DNA of 64,000 nt from Hippophae tibetana (GCA_037013495.1 CM072801.1:12696501-12760500), one strand, 5' to 3'; counted from the stretch's first letter, positions 11,481 through 27,866 are shown. Numbers and translations: made by a program. Notes: generated from the sequence alone by a model not told the origin.

Positions 11481-12781
11481 AAAATAAATTAAAGGAAATA
11501 TGCTTTACATACTACTTTCTTTTACAAACATGACTTATTTTGATTAATGTATTTACATATTTTTCATGTAAGGTGATTTATATTGATAAGAATTTATTCA
11601 CACACTTATTGAACTCATATATATATCATTCTTGCAATTTGTGATTAATTTTTTGAGATTTCTATGCTTGAGCTAACATTGACCGTAAAACTGTGTTTGA
11701 ACTCTATTTTTTACTTTCTAGAATTTTACCATAGAGATACACTTATTTTTGAGAGGGTTGTCTATCGTAATGTGTGCAACTATCTAGTGAGTAGAATGAG
11801 CTACCTCATAACTAGTGTGAAAGTCATCGTACTAAGTTTATGACTCGTGAATGTTTTCTTAATAAAAAAGGAAAAAAAACAAAAAAAAAAGTTTAGCTTG
11901 TACAAAATGAATTGTATTTTATTTCAGTGATTATCGATATATCACTATATGTATTAGTATGTCTATATGTCTTATCAAAATACTTATGTTATCAATGAAT
12001 AGTCAAATTTTGAACAAGAGTCATTTCTCAAATAAGTGTTTTCGTTCTAATATTGTTTAAATAAGTCTACTACCCTTAATTAAAAAAATTATAAATATAT
12101 ATATCAATTGTTATAAATCTTTATTTTATTTTAATTTATTTTTGAGAGTAGTGAAACTTAAGGGAAATTCATTCATTAAATGTATCACATTCCTGTTTAT
12201 ATTGAATTTAAGCTTAATAGTTAAATTATATTTTCATATGACGAAAAAAGGAAAATGATTATTAATGGGAGAAATAGTGAACATAGGAGAAGAACACATT
12301 GATTAAATATTTTATTTGTTATTTGTTTAAGCAAATAAGGGGATACCACATAATGATATAAAGGTTCATTTTGATATGTTACAAAGAAGGAGTAATTGTA
12401 ATTTTAATATTCTATTTATTCTTAGTCACTACTTATGTTTACCTTTTTGCTTTACTATTATTATATACATTAAGCTAATGAATAATGAGTATTTCAAGAT
12501 AAGTTATGTACCTATTTGTCTTTTTGTTTTCCATTGTACATATGAGTTGTCAAAATTAAAGTGAAGATGGTTTCATTGGATCATAGGATAGTACTACTAT
12601 GTAATTTTATTTCTTTTATGAGCATTATGTAATGATAGAGGATTTTTGTCATATGAATATGCCAAATGGAGAGATTATAAGATATATATGAGTGTTGGAA
12701 ACATTAGTGAATAAAATGTTTAAATGTCAACTAATTTGTAGGGGCATTTTCATGACCGTTATTCAAAGTCCAAGAAGCTTT
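11481..12781. other. Unassigned sequence inside element B
   Basis: This AT-rich DNA between the CACTA end and the 3' LTR of element B shows no domain, splice pattern or repeat that I recognise. The 62-codon open stretch at 12376-12564 looks like chance. It may include the rest of the CACTA copy or a separate insertion that replaced pol. Confidence 0.4.
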
Positions 12782-15546
12782 TGAGCTTTAAGTAAGCATG
12801 TTTCGGGTATATATTATCCCTTATGCATATTATAATACATGTTATACACTTATGCATATTTGGTAAATACATTTATTGATCGATCGAGTATTGGGTTGAT
12901 CAATTTAATGGATTAGATCCATTGATGATCGATCTTGTATAATCTATGTCTTCTTTGGTTGATTTTCAATTTAGGATAGATCGATCAAGTTAGGTTCAAT
13001 TGATTAAGGATTGGATTGATCAAGCACTACGCCAAAAGAGACTATTAAAGTCAGTTAGGTGATTGACTTTAAATTGGGGGACTTAAAGTTTAAAGCCGGT
13101 TCAGCGTGTGAACCGACTTTAAATTCTGTATTTGTTTTTACACATTTTACTTATTTTCTACTATCCTCAGAACCTGTATTCGATCACATAATAGCAAAAA
13201 AAAATTATATACAATATATATATATATATAACTTAAATTACACTATTACTATATTTACAAACAAATTCAAATAAACTTTCAACTCCAAAAATATAGTACT
13301 ACTCAATTCTACATTTTGACATCCAAGATTTATCCATTTTCTATTAATGACATTAAGCATATTAAATATTTATCTAACTAAAATATTTCAGATATTATTA
13401 TATATGAATTCTCTAATTATTCAAATATCTATAAAAACATCATATAAAAAAATACATAAAAACCAAACATAATAAATATATAATATTAACAATATACAAT
13501 ATATAATAATTTATATATATAAATGCATGTAATTATTAAGAATACATATTTTATACATATATATAAATGTATGTAATTTTTGGCCCGTATACATACAGAT
13601 TAATGTTTAATTCACACAACATGTAATTAAAAGTAATACATAATTAATACTCAAATATTAAATTTTTAATATGTTTAAATAAATTAATATATATCAAACA
13701 CCTAAATACATAAAATTATTAAAATAAATAAATGAATAAAAATACGTTCTTCTCTTCTAAGCTTGAATAAAAATACAAAATCTACATAATACAAAAATTT
13801 ATACACATAATATACAAAAAATAAAGAAATATGAATAATAAGTGTAAAATAATTAATAGAAATAGTGACAAAATAAAGGAAATGAATAAAAAATGGTGTT
13901 TTATAAGTGAAAAAATAGGTATAAAAAATTTGAGTATTATGCTTGAAAAAATAGGGGATCTAGAAGAGAAATTGAAGAGTAAGAAAACCTACTAAATGAC
14001 GTCGGAATTGGTGGTTGGAGGTGGCCAAAAAATGAGAAAGAGTGGAGGAAGGAGTCATCATTTTAGGGTTACAACAGCTCAAAAATACGTTTATGCTAAA
14101 ATGGGAGAGAAAGAAGAGAAAAGGAAAATAAAATGTGTGTAGCGTCAGTTGACATGTAGGATCGATGATACACGTAGGATGTAGGATCGGTTCTATGTGT
14201 CAACTAATGCTACTATTTTATTTTTCTTTAATTTTTTAAGTCGGTTGACACGTAGAACCGATTTAAAATCCTACATGTCACTTCTACGTGTCAACCAACT
14301 TAAAAAATTAAAGAAAAATAAACTAGTAGCGTCGGTTGACACATAGAACCGACGCTACAAGTAGGATTTTAAGTCCGTTCTACGTGTCAACTGATACTAC
14401 ACGTGGCTTAAGTTGGTTGACACGTAGAACCAACTTAAAATCCTATGTGTAACGTCGGTTGACACGTACGACTGATGCTATTTTTTTTAAATGTTTTAAG
14501 TTCATCTTTCACCATATCGACTTAAAATTCATTATAAGTCGATTTTTTTTCCAAAAACCCACTTTAAATCCCGACTTAATTACTCTTTTTTGTAGTAGTG
14601 GAGAATCGATCGCATTTGATCTACTTGGTCTTGAATTTTCATTAATCGTTTCCTGGATCAATTGAAAAGGATTTCAATCGGTTAACCTTATTGGTTCGAT
14701 TGATCGAGCTTGGTCTCGATCGATTGAGCGATGAGGGTTTCAATTTTAATTTAATTGTTTACTTAAGCCAAACTTTTTAATTACCGTATTATTCCTATAA
14801 TTGAACTTTAACTTAGCATTAGGGCATCAATATTTTCTATTTAAACAACCTAACGCCTCTTGTTTCTTAAACCAAAATTGCATCAATGTTTTGATCTTAT
14901 TCTTTCTATCTCAAATTATTTTGCAAAAATTAAATCATATTTTGTTAGGGTTTTTTTTTTAATTAATCTATCAAATATTATGTAGTTATATTTGATTGAT
15001 TAATAAACCTATCTATTTTATGATCATGTGTTTTATCTTTTGTTGTGGGATTTGCTAGTTAATTTTGATTTAATTGATATTTTCTTAAATAATCTAGCTA
15101 GGATTTTTTTCATCATTGAATCTACTATAATACACACTTTGTACTTGTGTTATTATGATAACCTTTTAGATAATATTTGAACAGGTTCGATTACTCGTGT
15201 GACTCGAATATATCAACTTCTTATGAAAACTATGAATGGTGTGACAACTTATAAGTAGATTACCTAAGACTTTATCTATGATGGGAAACCTACGTCTTGG
15301 CTTTATAATTGAATATTATTTTAATAGTGGTTCAGTTAACTAGTGGTTTTTCTCTTAAGTCATTATTGTGACTTATGTTATTTTCACATAAAAATATCGT
15401 ATGTCAAATATTTATTTATTTCCACGTTATTTTATTTATACACAATTGCATCCTTGGTCGCTTGTGAATTTTTAATTTGACATAATTCGATTAATTACTT
15501 ATTCACTTCCTCTAGATTAATTAGATATATAACTAAAAACTTTTGA
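12782..15546 (+). repeat. 3' LTR of copia element B, split by a CACTA insertion
   Basis: The LTR parts are 12782-13024 and 14601-15546, which together align with 7550-8658. The start TGAGCTTTAAG pairs with TGAACTTCAAG in the 5' copy, and the end AAAAACTTTTGA pairs with AAAAACTTTCA. Their divergence is high, consistent with an old element. Confidence 0.7.
13025..14600. mobile_element. Non-autonomous CACTA (En/Spm) transposon (element D)
   Basis: The left end is CACTACGCCAAAAGAG. The right end on the other strand is CACTACTACAAAAAAGAG, and similarity continues into ATTAAGTC-like sequence. Flanking trinucleotides are AAG and GAG, a 3-bp target duplication with one mismatch, the size typical of CACTA elements. 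Subterminal regions hold many copies, in both orientations, of a motif around TTGACACGTAGAACCGA, dense at 14140-14470; such arrays are the known transposase-binding regions of this superfamily. The 1.58-kb interior has no transposase frame. It splits the LTR of element B, so it inserted later. Confidence 0.82.
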
Positions 15547-15607
15547 TGATTTTTTTTAATAAATAAGAAAGAATAAGGAAAATTGTAAAAAACCCATACA
15601 TAAAACC

Positions 15608-16560
15608 TATAACAACAAAAATAGAAACCTAATAGTATTAAGTAATTTTCAATTAAATGAATTTCAATATTTAAGGGGTCTAAATACCATTAATTTAATT
15701 TAAATAACGTATAAATGAATATCATAATTGGATAAAATTTGAAGTAAAATAATATGTTATATTTTTTTAATAATAAAAATATATGAGATAAATATAAATA
15801 TTGTTATTTTTATATTTAAATTTTTTTAAAAATATATTTTTATTATTAAAAAAAATTAAAACGATTTCACTACGTGTTTCTATTTAGGATCAAATTAGTA
15901 GTGGACATGTCTCTTATTGATATACAAAAAAGCAGCACATAACAATAAAAATAGAAACATAATAATTTTCAATTAAATGACTTTTAACATTTAAAGAATC
16001 TAAATACTATTAATTTAATTTAAATAGAGTATAAATGAATGTCATAATTGGATGAAGTTTGAAATAAAATAATATATTATATTTTTTTAATAATAAAAAT
16101 ATATAAGATAGATATAAATATTATTATTTTTATTTTTATATTTAAAAATTTTATTATTAAAAAAAATTAAAATGATTCTACTACGTGTTTCTATTTGGGA
16201 TCGAATTAGTAGTGGGTTTGTGACTTATTGATATACCAAGACATAACAATCAAAATAGAAATCTAATAATATTAAATAATTTTTAATTAAATGACTTTTA
16301 ATATTTAAAGAGTTTAAATATCATTAATTTAATTTAAATAAAGTATAAATGAATGTCATAATTGGATGAAGTTTTAAGTAAAATAATATATTATATTTTT
16401 TTAATAATAAAAATATATGAGATATATATAAATATAAATATTGTTATTTGTATATTTAAAAGTTTTATCAATAAAAAAAATTAAAACGATTCCACTAAGT
16501 GTTTCTATTTGGGCTCGAATTAGCAGTGGGCCTGTCCCTTATTTATATACAAAAGAGCAA
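15608..16560 (+). repeat. Threefold tandem repeat of about 310-330 bp upstream of RPT6
   Basis: The copies are approximately 15608-15937, 15938-16241 and 16242-16560. Each has, in order, AACAAT/CAAAAATAGAAAC, TTTTCAATTAAATGA-like, TTAATTTAATTTAAAT, ATGTCATAATTGGAT, TTTTTTAATAATAAAAATAT, CGTGTTTCTATTT, GAATTAGTAGTGG and CTTATTGATATAC-like sequence. The last copy ends in CTTATTTATATACAAAAGAG, which is the presumed core promoter of RPT6. The repeat unit thus appears to be the promoter-proximal segment copied upstream twice. Confidence 0.85.
16510..16560 (+). promoter_or_regulatory. Probable RPT6 core promoter
   Basis: TTATTTATATAC at 16539-16550 is a good TATA box, about 135 bp before the start codon. 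Two TGGGC motifs precede it (16510-16514 and 16527-16531). TGGGC is the core of the proteasome-related cis element described for plant proteasome genes under NAC53/NAC78 control. Role here is inferred from motif and position only. Confidence 0.5.
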
Positions 16561-16684
16561 CGCATATATTTTGAGACTTGAAGAGCACGAAAGAGACTCG
16601 ATCATATTCAATAGAGAAGCAAAGCACCAGTAAAAAGAAACGAAAAATTCATCCAAATCTCGAAGGTAGCAAAGACGGTCAAGA

Positions 16685-20469
<3,785 letters not shown>

Positions 20470-22130
20470 GTTTATATTAAAAAGGTCACTCTATTATGGT
20501 AAGATGGGTGCAGTAAACTGGATTTCATTTGTCACTTATGAGGAATATATGCAATGCATTGTCTTGTCTTAGAGCTATTGTGCCTGAACTTATTAACGAG
20601 GGAAATTTCACTTACCACTGGAGACGACGTTGTGCTTGGACACACATCACTCGCCACCCTCGGGGTGGATGGATCAGAAAGCCTTCTTGTTTTTACATGT
20701 AGTTTTTAACGTTTGACTTTATATTCAAGACATACTACGAGAGATTCTTAGTTTTCAGTTTCAGTATGAGCTGTCATGGATTGTGTTTGGTGTCGGCATT
20801 TCGTTGAGAAACTCCAGTATTTTACCCTTAATATTATGTGTTTTAATGTGCCTTGTTAGTTCGTTCCTTAAATAACATGTTTTTTTGTTTATGGGAGGTT
20901 TGGCTAAAACTAAATGTCCTTATTTGTTATAGTACATGATATGTACATAACAAAAAAGTATGGTTCCTATGCCCAAAGCAAACCTCCAGGCCCAAAACTT
21001 GCCTTGTTGGTTAAGAGCAATTAAACCTCAACAGAGAGTAGAGACAATTAGGCCTCAATGATACACTTTAATTACGAATTAGTTATGGTATACTTTGATT
21101 ACGAACTGGTTAGGCATGGGTGACAATTTGAGTTATAATGGAGAATATGAATTCATTAAGACACAATGCAAATTATTTTTTAATTAAGTTTAACCATTAT
21201 TTTTTTCAATGGTAAAGATATTGATTCTTTTATTATTATAAATAAATAAATTAATTAAAATTAATTTAATTTTTATAATATTAAATAATACGTTAATTAG
21301 AGTTCCAAAACACAAATATGAACACATAATAATACGAACAAATACAAACTAAATACACACAAATTACCTCTCTTAGTTAGAGGTGAGACCTAATCAGTAG
21401 TTTAGATGTGAAAAACAAAGTATAAACAATAAAATAAAATAATAATAATGCTTTTAATAACAACTTGATAGCTAGGACAAATATTATTAAGTAATCCAAT
21501 ATTTATTTATCATGCAACATCATTAAATTTGCATCAAATTAATAATATATATGTAATATCATAATTCAAATAAAACATTTAGTGTGAACACAATAATCAC
21601 TAAACTAATCTATCTAATTGAAAACTTTTATGTTTTATATATTTAAATAATTTGGTTTGAATTTTAGAGATGTAAAAATGACATTAATGAGATGAGTTAA
21701 GATAGTAAAGTTTCTAAATCAGTATTTAAAAGAACAAATATATTTATTACTAATATATGAATTTATTTTTAAAATTTATACATTTATATTATATATATTT
21801 AATTTTAGTTTAAATTTTATGTTAATTAAGAATGTAAAATTACTTGTATTATTATTATTATTATCATATGTTTATTTCTATAAATATTTATTATAATTAA
21901 TAAAAAAATTAAATTACATTTTGCTATAAATTTTTTAATAATTTTAAGAGTTTTTCACTTAAAAATCTATGTATTTAATTTAAAAATTAATATATAAATT
22001 TTAAATTAAATTATCGATTAAATATTAAATTTATTTATTAATTTTAGTAAAAATAATTTAAATTAATTTTATAAATAGGTAGTTCTAAATTAAAACTGAA
22101 CCTATATAAAAAAAAATCATTAGCCCGTGC
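20470..22130. other. RPT6 3' UTR and intergenic sequence
   Basis: The first 400 or so bases are the likely 3' UTR of RPT6; a precise polyadenylation site is not obvious. From about 21150 the DNA is very AT-rich with no gene, RNA or recognisable element. Confidence 0.5.
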
Positions 22131-22135
22131 GGTCC

Positions 22136-22175
22136 CACGTGGAACCGAAAGAGTCGGCCAGATGCATTGCATGCA
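22136..22175 (+). promoter_or_regulatory. G-box and RY motifs upstream of the RING-CH gene
   Basis: CCCACGTGG contains a perfect G-box (CACGTG, 22136-22141). The palindrome TGCATGCA (22168-22175) contains the RY core CATGCA. Both lie in a short patch less AT-rich than its surroundings, about 720 bp before the start codon. bZIP/bHLH and B3 factors are the known binders. A regulatory role is inference. Confidence 0.35.
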
Positions 22176-22891
22176 CCGAGTGCCATACTGTAGACAGCGA
22201 CCCCCTTTCTTCCTCCAGAAATTATTTATTGTTATCATATGATTATATAAATATATGGTAAAATTATATTATTTAAAAACACAACTATTCGACAATTAAT
22301 AAAAAGAAAAAAGAAAAAAGAAAAAATTGTAATTTACGAGTAGTATGCTTGAATAATGAATAATACTCCTCTTCCTCTCTCAAACTGCAGAACATTTCGT
22401 TATCCAATGGACGACTTCCTCTTTAGCCACTTCTCTGTTCTGTTCTTTAAGAAATAAATATATTAATTAATTATAAAAAAAAAAGACAACCGAAAAAAGT
22501 TCACTGACTTTTTCCTCTAAGAATTGAGAAATCCCTTGCAAGTTTCCAGGTACTTAAATTTATTTTAAAAAAATAATATTTTCTTATTCAATTACGTAAT
22601 TGTGTAATGAATTAAGATTTGATTATTTATTTTCTTTTCTGGTTGATCGCTTAGAAAATCCTCGATTGAGAAGTAAGAACACATCATTCAATTCGATTTT
22701 TTTTATTTGGTTGTTCAATTTTGTATTAAAGACTTGAGTTAGAAAATCAAAATTTAGGGATTTCTTTGAATCTCGATGTTATGTTCTCCTTACGGTGGGC
22801 TTTTTTTTTTTTTTAATTTAGGGATTTGATCTTCACGTGCTGCGAATTTGGATTTATTCTAGGGTTTTGTAGGGCTCTTTATATTCTATAA

Positions 22892-25552
22892 ATGAAAGGG
22901 GAAGTGCAGCTAGCACCTTCAGGTGCACAGAACATTAGTGACTCGGACCCTCTGCTAGTGGAAGAAGCGATAGATTCATCACCAGGAAGCTCAACCGAGA
23001 TTAAGGATGAAGATGTTGAATCTGGATTGCTTCCCTCTTGCCGCATTTGTTTGGAAAGTGATGCGGAACCAGGTAAAAACTCCACCTCCTCGGAATTAGT
23101 AATTACCTTTTAGTAATATGGTTTATGAAATACCATCTCCAACTTTAGACACTCTAAATTGGTGGAAATTTATAGAAATTTGAGAAAATATGGTTTTTGA
23201 CACCTTGAGACAAATTTAGGACCCCCTGACCCCAAAGTACATCATATCATAGTAGAATTTATAGGTCTGAATGGAGGAAAAAAGAAACCAAAAGGGAAGA
23301 AACGGACTTAATGCCAATAGTGCGACTATTGTTGCCACCATAAGCCCTTCTCGATCTGACAATAGTTGTCATTTCCCTTTTTCTCATTCCTTATAGAGAT
23401 GATTGAGATCCTCCAACATATCCAGTTAACGCAAATTTGTGTATCTTGAGTGAGCTTTATGTTTTTCCAATGGCTCAAACTGTAGAGATGTGGTGTGGAG
23501 TTGATGATGATGTGTTATTACTGCTAGATCTCTCTCTTATTTCCCCCATCCATCTTCTGTTCTCTCTCTTTATTTCCCCCATCCATCTTCTGTTAGCACT
23601 ATTAACATGTCAAAAGTTTTTTAAAATTACATTCATTAAATATTGGAGATATTGCTCCTCAGGCAGAGGTCTATATTTTGCAGCCTAAACTCTATTGTTC
23701 AACTTGCAGAAGATGAGTTGATTTCGCCTTGCATGTGCAAAGGCACCCAGCAGTTTGTTCATCGGTCCTGCCTTGATCATTGGCGCTCTGTTAAGGTATT
23801 TGCACTTTTTGCAACAACTATATACGATGCTGATATTTGATTAATATGATGAGCTTCTGATAATTGTAGTACTCTTTCCCTCTCTTTTTTATAGGAAGGT
23901 TTGGCTTTCTCACATTGTACAACATGCAAAGCCCAATATCATCTTCGAGTTGAACTATTTGAAGAAAACTCGTGGCGCAAAATAAAATTCAGAATATTTG
24001 TTGCCAGGGACGTTTTTCTTGTATTCTTGGCTGTACAAACGGTAAAATTCATCTTAGTATCTATCCCTTCCTTACCAAAAAAATAAATAAATATTATATG
24101 GTTTTTTTCTCTAGTGAAGAAACTCATCTAATTTTTCTGCTATTCTGTTCTCATTTCCCTTAGTCTTCGGTCTATTGGGGCTTTTGCATTATATGTTGCC
24201 ATGAAGTCATTAATCTTTTCAATCAGCATTTTATTGTGTCTGATGATGACTTCATTATAAAGAGGGTGTAATAAAAACTCATCTGCAACCACTCTCTCAT
24301 CTCAAAGTTTATTTTCCAGGTAATTGCTGCAATAAGTGGTTTTGCATATATCATGGACAAGGATGGGACCTTCAGAAATTCATTCAGTGATGGATGGGAT
24401 CGTATCTTATCGAAGCATCCTGTACCATTCTACTACTGTATAGGTCAACATAAATGTCCGAATTGTAGTATATATTTTTATTTAGTTGTCTTGAGGAAGT
24501 TGAAAACTAAATTAAATACTCTGTTCCAAACGGTTATCCAATTAATTATTTGTTTGTTTCGTCCCTAAATTCAACTACCTCAAACTTTTGGGTGGAGATT
24601 CATAAATATGGGAATAAATGAATTTATTGTATTTTGGGACATATTTGATAGCTTGCATCTGAGATAATATCTTTATGTTAAAATATAACAAGTTTAAAAG
24701 TTTGGTTAGATATCTCTCTTTTATTAAAAATGAAATTATTATTTGTTTAATTTCCTTCTGATATGTTCACATCATGGAATATACTGTGGTAGAAATATTT
24801 GACTTTCTACTAATTCCTAACATCTATTGTCTTGTTAAACTCTGCCTTATGTTGTGTGCATGGATACCATCAGGTGTACTGGCCTTCTTTGCACTGGTTG
24901 GGTTTTTTGGGCTTATACTGCATTGTTCGTCCCTCAATAACAATGATCCAAGGATGGCTGGTTGCCAAAATTGTTGTTATGGATGGGGAGTTCTGGATTG
25001 TTTCCCTGCATCAATGGAAGCATGCTTTGCCCTAGTTATCGTTTTTGTTGTTATCTTTGCTATTCTTGGTATAGCTTATGGTTTCCTTATTGCTACCATG
25101 GCTATTCAAAGGATTTGGCAAAGACACTACCATATTCTCACAAAGAGGGAGCTCACTAAGGTAAGTTCCAAGTGTTTTTTGGCATTAAGTAAACATTTTG
25201 AAGTTGAGCCTGGATTTGCCTCATGAGGAATGCTAATTTACACACAAATTTGTGCTCAAGCCGCTTGGTGCATGGCATATGGCTATTACCCAGGAATGTT
25301 TAGAAGTTATGATTTTTAGGACGATGTGTTATGCACCTATAGGTTTGAGTGAAAATTTTGTGCAAAACTGTGTGCCCTTGGCATTCCACTTTGCCTCGTT
25401 AGTTGGCCGGCAGCTTAAACATAGAATTTTCCTAAGTTTCTGCAATTTCATTGCTGCAGGAGTACATTGTGGAGGATCTTCGTGGCTCTTATACCCCGCC
25501 AAAACTTGATTCTGAACAAGAGAAGCGTCTCAAAATGCTCAAGCTATTGTAG
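22892..25552 (+). CDS. RING-CH (RINGv, MARCH-like) zinc finger membrane protein, probable E3 ubiquitin ligase
   Basis: Coding exons: 22892-23072, 23710-23795, 23895-24041, 24320-24443, 24874-25160, 25460-25552. All are GT..AG and join in frame to 305 aa plus TAG. An acidic N-terminus (about 1-48) is followed by a complete C4HC3 RING-CH domain: C50, C53, C68, C70, H78, C81, C97, C100, with W85 before the last pair. RING-CH domains recruit E2 enzymes, and in this family membrane segments hold the ligase in an endomembrane. Hydrophobic stretches lie at about 121-148, 181-197 and 230-257. The loop between the last two has CQNCC and a further Cys. The basic tail is cytosolic by inference. The start ATG (MKGEVQLAPS) is the first in frame; an intron in the 5' UTR is likely (splice-like AAG/GTAC near 22549). 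Which Arabidopsis gene is the ortholog I cannot say. Confidence 0.9.
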
Positions 25553-27237
25553 TAATGGATAACTAATTTCAAGTTATATTTCATCAAGCATTCAATATGT
25601 TAAAAGGATATCGGGAGGAGAACTTGTATTTTTTCGCTAGTGTTGTATAAAGGAGTAAAGGGTAGTTTCTTTTTCCTTGAATGCACCCAAATGTTACAGC
25701 CAGAAAGATCACTTATCAAGATGCAGCTTCATAATCATATGTGTCGTTCTCAACGTTCTTAATATGTTTTGTTTGCTTAGCATATTTACCTTTTGAACTC
25801 TGTGGCCCAACATGAATTTAAACAAAGCTTGTTTCTTTTCTTATCTTTATATTGAATGACCCTGGACTCTGAAAATAGTTATATAGTTGGCTGAACTGTC
25901 TCCAATTTTCATCTTGACTCAGTTAATTCCCTTGAACGTTAAAAAATGTTTATATTTGGCCCCAATACTCCCTGTACTTCATTATTATCACACTTGCGTC
26001 CTCAAACTTGCTTTCTTTGGGGACCTATGTGGAATAAATTAATCACGAGTCCTCAAACTAACTAATTTATTACTTAAGTATCATACCTTGTATATATATA
26101 TATATATTTTGGGTAGATGAAAAATTATTACTATGATTAATTTAGTTATACATCCTCGGTAAAACATTAAAATACTCTTGGATTTACAATATATTCAAAA
26201 ATATTCACGTGTTTTATAAAAACAAAACTACAATATTCATGAAATTTGAGATATTTTTAAAAATACTCTTAATAACTAACAAATGTTGCAACAAAAGTTA
26301 ATAAACGAAAAATATTAACAAAACTCTTGAGATTTACAATATTTTTAAAAATACTCCTATGGTTTGAATAATGTTGCAAACCTCTATGTTAATGGCATAC
26401 ACAAATCCCTCACATACGTAAGCTACCATATCCTTCACACCTCCACCTTACCATATTTTACCATCTTACTTACGCCTCTTCATCTCCATTCATAACCAAT
26501 AATTGGTGTATGTGACAAGTCACTCAGTGATACCCATTTTTCATGTGCACTCTATCACCCAATCCTATTCTTACACCACCTTAGACTACACATCTCCATA
26601 CAACCCTCTTCTTTTTCTCCTACAACTTCTTATCTACAAACCTTAACCATACTACCACTCAACCAATAGCCGCATAACTTATTCAAATTATATCACACCA
26701 TATTCTCTCAACCCAAATTAAAACAACATCCTTTTAACCAATTACGTCGCATCATAAAAATTTGAAGAAGATAAATAACATTATTAAGGGGTTGATAGGT
26801 TAATTAAAATATCTTTTGAAGAATTGTGAAGAGGATTGTGTGGAGATGTAGAGACTCTTTACAATATTTTTAAATAAATTTAATTAATTAGTTAATTAAT
26901 TTTCTATTCAATAAATATCAATAGTAAGAATTTTTTTTATAATGTAGAAAAAATAAAAAATATTTTAAAAAAATAAATGAGAGAGAAAGAGATATAAGTG
27001 AGGAAAAAATAAAAAAAAATTAAGCTTGTATATTTTTATATATTTATTTATTTAATGTAGATTTTTATTTTTAATCATAACAAATATAATAAATAAGAAA
27101 ATGTATTTTTTACTTTAAAGAGTTTTTAGTAATTGAATAAAAAAATAAAAATGTTAATACATCAAACTTTAATTTCATTAAATATAAATGAAGATGAATA
27201 TGATAAGTATGAATGATATTTTTTCCATTTTTTTTTA
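25553..27237. other. Intergenic region between convergent genes
   Basis: The first 200 bases or so are the probable 3' UTR of the RING-CH gene. Sequence at 26160-26390 resembles the nearby MITE (ACAATATTCATGA and ATATTTTTAAAAATACTC motifs) and is probably an older relative. The stretch 26395-26755 is strongly C-rich and G-poor. No gene is seen. Confidence 0.5.
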
Positions 27238-27409
27238 TGGAAAAACATCAACAATATTCATGAGGTTTTCGATATCTTTAAAAATATCTAAGTGGTTTAC
27301 AAACTGTAAGTTAACGCCATTAACATGAAAAATATTTATGACATTATTTAAATTACACTGATATTTTTAAAGATATTATAAAATTAAAGTAGTATTTGAT
27401 GTTTTTCCA
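27238..27409. mobile_element. MITE of 172 bp
   Basis: The ends are exact inverted repeats TGGAAAAACATCAA...TTGATGTTTTTCCA. An inner inverted block, ATATCTTTAAAAATATC, extends the terminal repeats to about 50 bp imperfectly. TA dinucleotides flank both sides, which would fit a Tc1/mariner-type target duplication, but TA is common here. There is no coding capacity. Confidence 0.65.
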
Positions 27410-27866
27410 TACATACCCATTTGAATATACAACCAGTCAACGATCAAATATGTTGGGACTGCTATTGATGCAAAAGTCTAACCTAAAGAGTAATAAATCT
27501 CATGGGTGATTTATTTGTACCTCCTACAAAATATGAACTTTTATTGTTTGTAAGATGTAAATTTGTGACGATTGGGTAAGTTTACCCTATTTAGTTTTTT
27601 TTAATAAGTTTCATTCATTCAAAAGAAATATATAGCAATAACATCTAAATCAAAAAATACATTAAATTATCATAAAAACCATAACTTAAATCTATAGCAC
27701 AAAGAATAAATTTTTTTGACATTCCTCTTTAGCTCTTTCTGATCTCAATTTGTATAAACAGCTGGATCAAGGACAAAATTTCACAACGGGATATCGGTAT
27801 TTTAGCAGATGATGATTTTTCAAAAATATAAAAAAAAATCAAAAAAATCAAAAGCTTTACACAGTA

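Larger units (their letters stand above)
7550..15546 (+). mobile_element. Deleted Ty1/copia element of Sirevirus type (element B)
   Basis: Two related LTRs of about 1.1 kb (7550-8658 and 12782-15546, the second split by a CACTA insertion) flank an internal region. That region begins with an initiator-tRNA-Met primer site (TGGTATTAGAGC at 8661) and a decayed plus-strand gag. Long LTRs, the gag sequence pattern and two separate CCHC knuckles fit Sireviruses. No protease, integrase, reverse transcriptase or RNase H is readable; the place of pol is taken by a CACTA end (10841 onward) and unassigned sequence. It is therefore a non-autonomous remnant. The outer ends are approximate because the left LTR abuts gypsy element A. 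Confidence 0.72.

Noticed and set aside
12139..12155. TTTTTGAGAGTAGTG as the missing right end of the CACTA copy at 10841
   Set aside because: It lacks subterminal motifs before it, and the flanking trinucleotides (GAT and AAA) do not match.
10841..14600. A single CACTA element using the matching ends CACTACTACAAAAA at 10841 and 14600
   Set aside because: LTR sequence of element B lies at 12782-13024 and again from 14601. A full left end is present at 13025, so 13025-14600 is its own element and 10841 belongs to another copy.
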